Below, in pieces: positions 1-6,848 of a stretch of DNA of 64,000 nucleotides; the stretch's first letter is position 1; every line of letters starts with the position of its first letter. The notes below the pieces were generated by a model. That model was not told where the DNA came from. It worked only from the letters and a program-made list of their open reading frames with translations, and made no database searches. Source of the stretch: Pelagibius sp028280305 (GTDB taxonomy: Bacteria; Pseudomonadota; Alphaproteobacteria; Kiloniellales; Kiloniellaceae); assembly GCF_965233615.1 (NCBI RefSeq), contig NZ_OZ247495.1; one strand, 5' to 3'. Made by a program: the position numbers and the translations under genes.

Positions 1-630
1 GAGGAGGCCTTGCTCGGCGGCCTTCCAAGTGCCCAGGCCGAGGTTCTGCAACGCGCCCTGCCTCAGGTTGGGCCCCGCCTCAGCTCCGGCATCCTGTTTT
101 TCCTTTCAGCCATCAACCAGGGCAGCCCTCTGGCGTGGCTGGCCGGGCCGGCCGCCGCCCTGGAGCGCGGCGAGCGTGGCGAGTTCCTGGATCGCCTCGG
201 GCGCGAGCTGGCGGGCTTGAGCCGCAGTGTAGAGACCGCCAGCGGGGAATGGCGCCTGCTGCAACTGCCGGTCTGGAGTGACGAAGGCCTGCGTGAGCTG
301 CGCCTGTTCCTGCGCCAGCAAGCAGGCGGTGGCGGACAGCAGGATGACGAGGCCGGCGACAAGGCAACGCGCTTCGTTCTGGAGCTGGAACTGAAGCATC
401 ACGGAGAGCTGCAGCTCGACGGCCTCGTGCGCGCGCAGCAGTTCGATCTGATCCTGCGCAGCCGCCGGCGCCTGTCGGCGGTCATGCGCGGCGATCTCCT
501 GGCTCTTTTCGAAGAAGCCAATGCGATCGCCGGTTATCGTGGACGGCTGGTGTTCCAGGCATCCCCCGACTGGACACAGCTTCTCGCCGCTCAGGCTGCC
601 AAGACCGAAAACGCAACACTTCAGATTTGA
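1..630 (+). CDS. FliK-like flagellar hook-length control protein, C-terminal part (5-prime truncated)
   Basis: The frame is open from base 1, so the gene begins outside the window; the TTG at base 10 is only the first start-like codon in view. About 209 residues are visible. The last 90 alternate short hydrophobic strands (RFVLELELKHHGELQLDG, FDLILRSR) with a helix that leads into AGYRGRLVFQ. This is the layout of the C-terminal domain of flagellar hook-length control proteins (FliK family). It is convergent with fliJ and fliI, whose coding ends 56 bases away, which fits a flagellar role. The FliK call is inference from pattern and position; it could also be an unrelated flagellar-locus protein. 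Confidence 0.45.
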   Translation, partial: EEALLGGLPSAQAEVLQRALPQVGPRLSSGILFFLSAINQGSPLAWLAGPAAALERGERGEFLDRLGRELAGLSRSVETASGEWRLLQLPVWSDEGLRELRLFLRQQAGGGGQQDDEAGDKATRFVLELELKHHGELQLDGLVRAQQFDLILRSRRRLSAVMRGDLLALFEEANAIAGYRGRLVFQASPDWTQLLAAQAAKTENATLQI

Positions 631-686
631 TTGTTGGCTGCTCTCACCGAGAGCCGGTCAGGAAAGCCGTCTTCCCCAAAGAGTCT

Positions 687-1118
687 TCAGTTGCCGCCCG
701 CTGCATGACGGCGATGGAGTTCGAGGCCGACCTCGTCCGCCACGGCCTGCTCACGCTTAGAGTGCTTCTGGGCTTCCCGGCGTTGGTGATTGCCGTGGGC
801 AGTCTCGTACTTCTTCAGTTCCTGAAAGGCTTCCGTGATCTCGTCGCGCGCCGCGGCCACGGAGCGATCCACCTCGGCAATCGACTCCTCGATCTTTTGC
901 CGCCGCTCAAGACTTGCCCGGATGAAAGCCGGTAGCGCAATACTGGTTACATCGGAGCGGGCAGCAACTTCCTTTTCGTGCTGAAGTTCCGCATCAAGCG
1001 TCGCGATGTTGCCGGAGAGCCGCTCTCGCAGTTGCTCAAGGGCCACCAACTTCTGGCGCTTTTCGTCCAGATTCCAGCGATGCACGCGCACCAATTGATC
1101 AAGAGCCGTCACAGCCAT
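687..1118 (-). CDS. fliJ: Flagellar export chaperone/ATPase stalk protein FliJ
   Basis: A 143-residue, highly charged protein that is helical and coiled-coil almost throughout (heptad-like Leu/Ile/Ala spacing from about residue 10 to 125, many Glu, Arg, Gln and Lys). That is the character of FliJ, the small stalk protein of the flagellar type III export ATPase ring. It starts 19 bases after the stop of fliI with AGGAG four bases upstream of its ATG, so it is the second gene of a fliI-fliJ transcript. FliJ sequences are poorly conserved, so the name rests on size, coiled-coil character and position. Confidence 0.8.
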   Translation of the reverse strand: MAVTALDQLVRVHRWNLDEKRQKLVALEQLRERLSGNIATLDAELQHEKEVAARSDVTSIALPAFIRASLERRQKIEESIAEVDRSVAAARDEITEAFQELKKYETAHGNHQRREAQKHSKREQAVADEVGLELHRRHAAGGN

Positions 1119-1137
1119 TTATCTCCTGAGAAACCGT

Positions 1138-2751
1138 TTACCCATTCGCTTCCAGCCCCGCCACCGGCGGTTCGGCTGGAACGTCTGACAGCTTATCCGC
1201 CGCCGCTTCTGATTGCCTTAAGTTGAGCGCCTCGGCCATGCGCCGGCGCCTCTTTTCAAAGTCTTCCGATGGTTGGCGCACCCGTAGAACGCCACTTTCA
1301 TCGGCTGACTGTTCTTCAGAATGCAACGCTTGGGCGCTTGCACCCTCTTCCGCGACCTGTCCATCGGCGACCGCTTCTGTCTCGGTTGCCGGGTCCTGTA
1401 GCGGCTGGCTCGCACCGGCATCCACCACCGGCGCGGGCAGGCCGAGCAGCTCTGCCAGGCGCTCATAACCCTCACTCAGACCGCTGCGCTCTTCCTTCCT
1501 CTGGCAGAGAAAAGCTTCGATATCCTGATAGTAATGGATCGCTTCGTCGATCGCCGGGTCGCTGCCCTGCTTGTAGGCGCCGATGCGAATCAACTCAGCC
1601 ATGTTCTCATAGGTGGACATCAGGCCCCGCGCCCGGTCTACCAGGGTGTTTTCGGTCTCGGAATTGCAGGCCGGCAAGGTCCGCGAAACGCTGCGCAGGA
1701 CGTTGATGGCGGGGTAGCGGTTGCGCTCCGCGACCGCGCGCTCCAGAACGATATGGCCGTCGAGGATGCCGCGCACGGCGTCCGCCACCGGTTCGTTATG
1801 GTCATCGCCTTCCACCAGAACCGTGAAGAGGCCGGTGATGGCGCCCTCGTCCACGCCGGGCCCGGCGCGTTCGAGCAGCCGCGGCAGTTCGGCGAACACC
1901 GAGGGAGTGTAGCCCTTGCTGGCGGGCGGCTCTCCGGCGGAGAGCCCGATCTCGCGCAGTGCCATGGCAAAGCGGGTGACGGAGTCCATCAGGCAAAGGA
2001 CGTCCCGTCCCTGGTCGCGGAAGTACTCGCTCAGCGTCGCTGTAAGATGGGCGGCCTGACGACGCATCAGCGGCGGTTCATCCGAGGTGGCGACGACGAC
2101 GACTGAGCGGGCCAGCCCTTCCGGCCCCAGATCGTCCTCCAGCCACTCCTGAACCTCGCGGCCGCGCTCGCCGATCAGGCCGATCACGTTGACATCGGCC
2201 TCGGCATAGCGCGCCAGCATCGACAGCAGCACCGACTTGCCGACACCCGAACCGGCGAAGATGCCCATGCGCTGCCCGTTGCAGCAGGAAAGAAAGGTGT
2301 TGATGGCCCGCACGCCGAGATCGATCTTGCCGCCGACCCGATTGCGGCTATGGGCCGGGGGCGGCGCCGCGCGCAACGCATAGGCCAGGGGCCCACTGGG
2401 CAAGGGGCCTTTGCCGTCAATCGGCTCGCCCATGGCATTGACGACCCGGCCCAGCCAGGCCGACGACGGACGGATGACAGGGTCGCTCTCCAGAACCTCC
2501 GCCTTGCAGCCCAGGCCGACGCCCTCCAGCGACCCGAAGGGCATCAGCAGGGCGCGCTTGTTCCGGAACCCGATAACTTCACAGGTTACCTTGCGGTCAC
2601 CCTGAGCCAGGATGACGCAGCGCGATCCGATGGAGAGGGCCTGGTCGAGGCCCGCGACCTCCACAAGCATCCCCAGAACGCCGGCGACGCGGCCATAGAG
2701 ACGGTAATCCGCCACCTGGCCAATTTCCTTAATAAATGCGGAAACCACCAT
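1138..2751 (-). CDS. fliI: Flagellum-specific ATP synthase FliI
   Basis: This is the ATPase that powers export of rod, hook and filament subunits through the flagellar type III secretion apparatus. The Walker A motif AGSGVGKS lies at residues 166-173, Walker B VLCLMDS at about 251-257, and GLIGERGREVQEW follows the P-loop as in the F1-beta/FliI family. The N-terminal 100 residues form the usual beta-barrel domain. At 537 residues it is about 85 longer than typical family members. The surplus is a C-terminal tail (from about 455) rich in Glu, Ala and Gln that ends in a basic stretch EKRRRRMAEAL and is probably disordered. fliJ follows directly; ctrA is divergent. Confidence 0.96.
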   Translation of the reverse strand: MVVSAFIKEIGQVADYRLYGRVAGVLGMLVEVAGLDQALSIGSRCVILAQGDRKVTCEVIGFRNKRALLMPFGSLEGVGLGCKAEVLESDPVIRPSSAWLGRVVNAMGEPIDGKGPLPSGPLAYALRAAPPPAHSRNRVGGKIDLGVRAINTFLSCCNGQRMGIFAGSGVGKSVLLSMLARYAEADVNVIGLIGERGREVQEWLEDDLGPEGLARSVVVVATSDEPPLMRRQAAHLTATLSEYFRDQGRDVLCLMDSVTRFAMALREIGLSAGEPPASKGYTPSVFAELPRLLERAGPGVDEGAITGLFTVLVEGDDHNEPVADAVRGILDGHIVLERAVAERNRYPAINVLRSVSRTLPACNSETENTLVDRARGLMSTYENMAELIRIGAYKQGSDPAIDEAIHYYQDIEAFLCQRKEERSGLSEGYERLAELLGLPAPVVDAGASQPLQDPATETEAVADGQVAEEGASAQALHSEEQSADESGVLRVRQPSEDFEKRRRRMAEALNLRQSEAAADKLSDVPAEPPVAGLEANG

Positions 2752-2769
2752 CCCTCAATCGACCCCGAG

Positions 2770-2783
2770 AGGCTTTAAAGCCT
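2770..2783. promoter_or_regulatory. 14-bp perfect palindrome upstream of fliI
   Basis: AGGCTTTAAAGCCT is a perfect palindrome 19 bases before the fliI start, in the fliI-ctrA divergent region. It could be an operator or a short hairpin in the fliI leader. No known regulator is assigned. Confidence 0.3.
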
Positions 2784-2822
2784 ATTGATATTGACCTCGA
2801 CAAGCAGTGTCGGTCATCGGGC

Positions 2823-2837
2823 TTAAGGTTGAGTAAA
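2823..2837. promoter_or_regulatory. CtrA-box-like site in the fliI-ctrA divergent region
   Basis: TTAA-N7-TAAA (TTAAGGTTGAGTAAA) differs by one base from the CtrA consensus TTAA-N7-TTAA. It lies between the divergent fliI and ctrA genes, where CtrA commonly controls flagellar promoters and its own gene in alphaproteobacteria. A weaker half-matching site, TTAA-N7-TTGG, lies at 2920-2934. Binding is inferred from sequence only. Confidence 0.4.
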
Positions 2838-2990
2838 GTCGGTTCCAGTGTCATGCGGACGATGAATTGAGCGATAAAAGCACAATCGTTTCGCGGCAAT
2901 TGGAGCCGGTAAGAATTTATTAACAAACACTTGGCAAAATGGTTAATAATCAAATCCCAGGCGAAATATACAGGCATTAGGTCAAACATC

Positions 2991-3710
2991 ATGCGAGTTC
3001 TGCTTGTCGAGGACGATACCGCTACCGCTCAAGGCATCGAGATGATGCTCCGGTCAGAGGGTTATGTTTGTGACACGACCGATATGGGCGAAGACGGCCT
3101 CGAAATCGGCAAACTATACGACTACGACATCATCATTCTTGATTTGATGCTGCCGGACATGGACGGCTATGAAGTCCTGCGCCGTTTGCGAGCAGCGCGG
3201 GTGAAAACGCCGATCCTGATCCTGTCGGGCCTTTCCGGTCTGGATGACAAGATCAAGGGATTGGGCGTCGGAGCCGACGACTACCTGACCAAGCCGTTCG
3301 ACAAACGGGAGCTGGTTGCACGCATCCAGGCAATCGTCAGGCGCTCCAAGGGGCACTCGGACTCGGTCATCTCGACCGGCAAGCTGACGGTCAATCTGGA
3401 CACCCGCACCGTCGAGGTCGACAGCCAGCCGCTGCATCTGACAGGCAAGGAATACGGGATCCTGGAGCTGCTGTCGCTGCGTAAGGGGACGACCCTTACC
3501 AAGGAGATGTTCCTGAACCATCTCTATGGCGGTATGGATGAGCCGGAGCTGAAGATCATCGACGTTTTTGTGTGCAAGCTGCGCAAGAAGCTGGCCAACG
3601 CGACGGGCGGCGACAACTACATCGAGACCGTTTGGGGCCGTGGCTATGTGCTGCGCGATCCGGTCAACATGGAAGGCGCCGAACCGACCAAGCAGGCCGC
3701 GTCAGCCTAA
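2991..3710 (+). CDS. ctrA: Cell-cycle response regulator CtrA
   Basis: This is an OmpR-type response regulator of 239 residues. The receiver domain (1-120) has the acidic pocket VEDD at 6-9, the phospho-acceptor Asp51 in IIILDLMLPDMDGY, and TKPFDK at 101-106. The winged-helix domain follows from about 128 and contains YIETVWGRGYVLRDP. Sequence and length match CtrA, the master regulator that controls flagellar, chemotaxis and division genes and is phosphorylated through CckA and ChpT. The ATG at 2991 was chosen because CtrA proteins begin MRVLLVEDD; an in-frame TTG lies 60 bases upstream. The C-terminus ends in Ala-Ser-Ala rather than the Ala-Ala degron of Caulobacter. The phosphotransferase chpT lies 12 kb downstream. 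Confidence 0.97.
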   Translation: MRVLLVEDDTATAQGIEMMLRSEGYVCDTTDMGEDGLEIGKLYDYDIIILDLMLPDMDGYEVLRRLRAARVKTPILILSGLSGLDDKIKGLGVGADDYLTKPFDKRELVARIQAIVRRSKGHSDSVISTGKLTVNLDTRTVEVDSQPLHLTGKEYGILELLSLRKGTTLTKEMFLNHLYGGMDEPELKIIDVFVCKLRKKLANATGGDNYIETVWGRGYVLRDPVNMEGAEPTKQAASA

Positions 3711-3794
3711 GGGCCCGCCCTCTGTAAGGAAACGGGACCACCAAGCCAAACATCAGGCAGGTTGCCGCCAGGCATACCCGCCCCCAGAGATGAA

Positions 3795-3827
3795 AAAGGC
3801 CGACTTCCTCAATGGAAGTCGGCCTTT
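3795..3827. terminator. Bidirectional Rho-independent terminator between ctrA and cheR
   Basis: A perfect 14-bp stem, AAAGGCCGACTTCC with GGAAGTCGGCCTTT, encloses a five-base loop (TCAAT). On the minus strand the stem is followed by a T run (the A run at 3793-3797), so it best serves the che operon. It also lies 85 bases after the ctrA stop and can end that transcript. Confidence 0.85.
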
Positions 3828-3907
3828 GTCTGTCCGCCAGGCACTGAAGCAATGTGAAAGCGGGAAGAAGCCCCAGGATCGGCGCAACCCGGATTGTCGA
3901 CTGAGTG

Positions 3908-4750
3908 CTAGCCTGCTTTGCGGTCTTCGGTGGCGTCACTGCCGGTCAGGCGATAAACACCGCGCTGTCCCGGGATAACCTCGAAGCTGTCGGAGATACC
4001 AAGCACCGTCTCGGCGCCGCCCAGGTAGAGGTAACCATCGCCGGGCATAATCTTCGCCATTCGGTCCAGGACCTGGCCCTTGGTTTCCTGGTCGAAATAG
4101 ATCAGGACGTTGCGGCAGAAGATGACGTCAAAGGTGCCCAGGCCGCTCGGGCTGTCCAACAGATTGAACGGCCGATAAGTCACCATCTTCTTGATGTCGT
4201 CGTTGATGCGCCACTTCTCTCCATCCTGGGTGAAGTACTTCATCAAGAGGGTGATCGGCAGCCCCCGCTGCACCTCGAACTGCGAATAGAGTCCCTCTTG
4301 CGCTTTGCTCAGAATCTCTTTTGAGAGGTCCGTCGCCAAAATCTCGACGTTCCATCCGGCCAGCTTTGCGGCCTCTTCCTTCAAAATCATCGCAATCGTA
4401 TAAGGCTCCTGACCGCTCGAGGAAGCGGCACTCCAAATACGGAGCTTCTTCGCCGTCTTCCTGGCTTCCAGGAGATAGGGAAGAACAATATCCTTGAACT
4501 GCTCGAAGGGCCTGTTGTCACGAAAGAAGAAGGACTCGTTGGTCGTCATCGCCTCGGTGACATCAACGATCATGCCTTCGTCCTGCTTGGAGCGCATCGC
4601 GGAAATCAGCGCTTCAAAGCCGTCGAGGTCCCACTTGCGCGCGACCGGGTTCAAACGGCTCTCCAGCAAATAGGCCTTTTCCTGCGTAATCACCAAGCCG
4701 GAGCGTTGGTAGAGCAGTTGGGCAATGTATTCAAAATCTTTCACATTCAT
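3908..4750 (-). CDS. cheR: Chemotaxis protein-glutamate methyltransferase CheR
   Basis: CheR transfers a methyl group from S-adenosylmethionine to glutamates of chemoreceptors during adaptation. The 280 residues comprise a small helical N-terminal domain (1-80) with the TTNESFFFRD segment (about 68-77), then a Rossmann methyltransferase fold with LRIWSAASSSGQEPYT as the cofactor loop. ILATDLS and VIFCRNVLIYFD are later conserved motifs. It is the last gene of the che operon. Its ATG overlaps the cheB stop by four bases, which implies translational coupling. Confidence 0.96.
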   Translation of the reverse strand: MNVKDFEYIAQLLYQRSGLVITQEKAYLLESRLNPVARKWDLDGFEALISAMRSKQDEGMIVDVTEAMTTNESFFFRDNRPFEQFKDIVLPYLLEARKTAKKLRIWSAASSSGQEPYTIAMILKEEAAKLAGWNVEILATDLSKEILSKAQEGLYSQFEVQRGLPITLLMKYFTQDGEKWRINDDIKKMVTYRPFNLLDSPSGLGTFDVIFCRNVLIYFDQETKGQVLDRMAKIMPGDGYLYLGGAETVLGISDSFEVIPGQRGVYRLTGSDATEDRKAG

Positions 4751-5901
4751 GCCGCTGACCTCATGACCATCTTGCGGACGCTGGGTCCGATTTCCTTGAG
4801 CGGAAGAACTGCAGAGCAGAGCCCGCTCGTAGCGACCGCCCCCGGCATACCCCAGACCACACTGGTGGCCTCATCCTGTGCGATAACCGCACCGCCGGCT
4901 TCGACAACTTTCTCGGCGCCCTTTTTGCCGTCGCTTCCCATACCCGTAAGGATGATGGTAAGCAAGCCGGCCCCATAGATCGGCGCCATAGACCGTAGCA
5001 TCGGGTCAACCGCTGGCCGGCAGAAGTTCTCCTGCGGGCCCTGGTTAAGAACGATTTGCTGTCCGGCCCCCTTCGATTCCACCACCATGTGATAGTCGCC
5101 CGGGGCCATGTAGATCCGGCCGGGCTCAATCATCTCTCCGTGGACCGCTTCCTTCGCCGGGACGCCTGTCGCGCGGGCAATGTGCTCGGCAAGCAACGTG
5201 GTGAAAGTCGCCGGCATGTGCTGGGTAATGAGTATCGGCAGCTTCACCGTGGAGGTCATGTCAGCAAGCACCTCCAGAAGTGCCTGAGGGCCGCCAGTCG
5301 AACTGCCGATTGCGATGATACGCGGATTCACGATCGGCTGCTTCCGGAGCACGATCTCACGGCCACCGTACAGCTTGCCGGTAGAGCGCGGCGACTCCTT
5401 GACGACGCCCGCGGCCGGCTTGCTCGGGCGCGCACCCGGCGAACTGCGGGTCGCGGCGGCGAGCGCCTTGACCTTCTCGGTGAGTTCGCGCTGAAAATTG
5501 TCGGCGGATGTCAGTTCGCTGGTCGAACTCGGTTTGGTCACATAATCCGCGGCACCAGCCTGCAGGGCCCGCAGGCTGACCTCCGCGTTCTTGCGAGTCA
5601 GCGCCGAGGCCATCACGACCTTGACGTTCGGCTGTGCTGCGAGCAGCTTCGGCAGAGCCGTCAGCCCGTCCATAACCGGCATCTCGATATCGAGGATAAT
5701 GACCTCGATATCGTAGCGCTCCAGAGATTTCAGAGCGATTTCACCGTTCCCGACCGAGGCCACGACCTTGATGCTGCGATCCGCTTCAAGCGAGCGCGTC
5801 AGCAGACCGCGGATGACAGCGGAGTCATCGACCACCATCACACGGTATGGATCGTCGGTTCCATTCTCATCAAGGGACGAAGCACCACTGTCTTCTTGCA
5901 T
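4747..5901 (-). CDS. cheB: Chemotaxis response regulator and protein-glutamate methylesterase CheB
   Basis: CheB removes methyl groups from chemoreceptors and deamidates glutamines, and is activated by CheA. The receiver domain covers residues 20-140 with phospho-acceptor Asp71 in IILDIEMPVMDGL. A linker of about 45 residues leads to the methylesterase domain (from about 190) with the catalytic serine in AIGSSTGGPQA (about 200), His228 in ITQHMPATF and Asp324 in GMGSDGKKG. The length of 384 is usual. It begins in the TGATG that ends cheY and overlaps cheR at its other end. Confidence 0.97.
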   Translation of the reverse strand: MQEDSGASSLDENGTDDPYRVMVVDDSAVIRGLLTRSLEADRSIKVVASVGNGEIALKSLERYDIEVIILDIEMPVMDGLTALPKLLAAQPNVKVVMASALTRKNAEVSLRALQAGAADYVTKPSSTSELTSADNFQRELTEKVKALAAATRSSPGARPSKPAAGVVKESPRSTGKLYGGREIVLRKQPIVNPRIIAIGSSTGGPQALLEVLADMTSTVKLPILITQHMPATFTTLLAEHIARATGVPAKEAVHGEMIEPGRIYMAPGDYHMVVESKGAGQQIVLNQGPQENFCRPAVDPMLRSMAPIYGAGLLTIILTGMGSDGKKGAEKVVEAGGAVIAQDEATSVVWGMPGAVATSGLCSAVLPLKEIGPSVRKMVMRSAA

Positions 5902-6266
5902 CAGATAAGGCCTACCTGGACGAATTTCGATTCGATAATGTCGCTGTCAAAGGGCTTCATAATGTACTCGTTGGCGCCGGCTTCCATGGCCTTGCGGATA
6001 TGTTCCATGTCGTTTTCCGTCGTGCAGAACACCACGACCGGCTGCGAATCGCCGCCGAGCGCGCGAAGTTCGGTGAGGAACTCCAGCCCGTTTTTGACCG
6101 GCATATTCCAGTCGAGCAGAACGGCATCAGGCATCTCGCGTTGGCATGCTTCGATGGCCTTTTGGCCGTCTTCGGCTTCCTCAGTGCTGAAGCTGAGGCC
6201 CTCAAGAATCTTGCGCGCAACCATGCGCACGACCTTCGAGTCATCTACGATCAGGCAGGATTTCAT
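5901..6266 (-). CDS. cheY: Chemotaxis response regulator CheY
   Basis: A stand-alone receiver domain of 121 residues with no output domain. Asp52 in LLDWNMPVKNG is the phospho-acceptor, the acidic pocket is VDD at 7-9, and KPFDSD supplies the conserved lysine near the end. CheY-phosphate binds the flagellar switch and changes rotation. The gene sits between cheW and cheB in the operon, 90 bases after cheW and overlapping cheB by one base (TGATG). Confidence 0.95.
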   Translation of the reverse strand: MKSCLIVDDSKVVRMVARKILEGLSFSTEEAEDGQKAIEACQREMPDAVLLDWNMPVKNGLEFLTELRALGGDSQPVVVFCTTENDMEHIRKAMEAGANEYIMKPFDSDIIESKFVQVGLI

Positions 6267-6356
6267 TTCTTAGCTCCAACATCCTCTCCGGTTGTGGATC
6301 ACCTCAGGCGGCGACCTGCCACATACCGGAACTCCGTTTGACCACTAGGGGCTGTG

Positions 6357-6848
6357 TCAGGCAGCCTGATCGCGGTCGTAGTCCAGCAAGCGGTTTACAT
6401 CCAGAACGACAAGAAGCTTGCCATCCAGGCGATAGATTCCGTCGGAATAGTCACGGAACTTCGGGTCCAGCGTGGGCGGGTTCCGCTCATAGTCGTCCGC
6501 CTTGAGCGCCAGAACTTCACCGACGGAGTCGACCATCAGGCTGTAGAGTTCGCCATCGTGCTCGGCGACAATGCTCATGGAGCCTTTCTCTTCCTTGGGC
6601 GGCAACCCAAGACGCAGACGGACATCCATTGCAGTCACGATCCGGCCGCGCAGGTTGAGCGATCCGGCGATCTCAGGCGGCGCCAGAGGAATCCGCGTGA
6701 TGTTATAGGCGGCAAGTACGTCCTGCACCTTCAACACAGGTATCCCGAACAACTGGCCGGCGATGGTGAAGGTAACGAAATCCTCGGCATCGGAGAACGC
6801 ATTCCCCGCCGTACTGGACTCAGCGCTGCTCTCGTTTTCGCTGCTCAT
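6357..6848 (-). CDS. cheW: Chemotaxis coupling protein CheW
   Basis: This 163-residue protein is a single CheW domain (about 22-160) after a Ser/Glu-rich start. The pattern FVTFTIAGQLFGIPVLKVQDV, interrupted nowhere, then IAGSLNLRGRIVTAMDV and DSVGEVL is characteristic. CheW docks chemoreceptors to the kinase CheA at the membrane. Its ATG overlaps the cheA stop by four bases (ATGA), so the two are probably made in a fixed ratio. Confidence 0.95.
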   Translation of the reverse strand: MSSENESSAESSTAGNAFSDAEDFVTFTIAGQLFGIPVLKVQDVLAAYNITRIPLAPPEIAGSLNLRGRIVTAMDVRLRLGLPPKEEKGSMSIVAEHDGELYSLMVDSVGEVLALKADDYERNPPTLDPKFRDYSDGIYRLDGKLLVVLDVNRLLDYDRDQAA

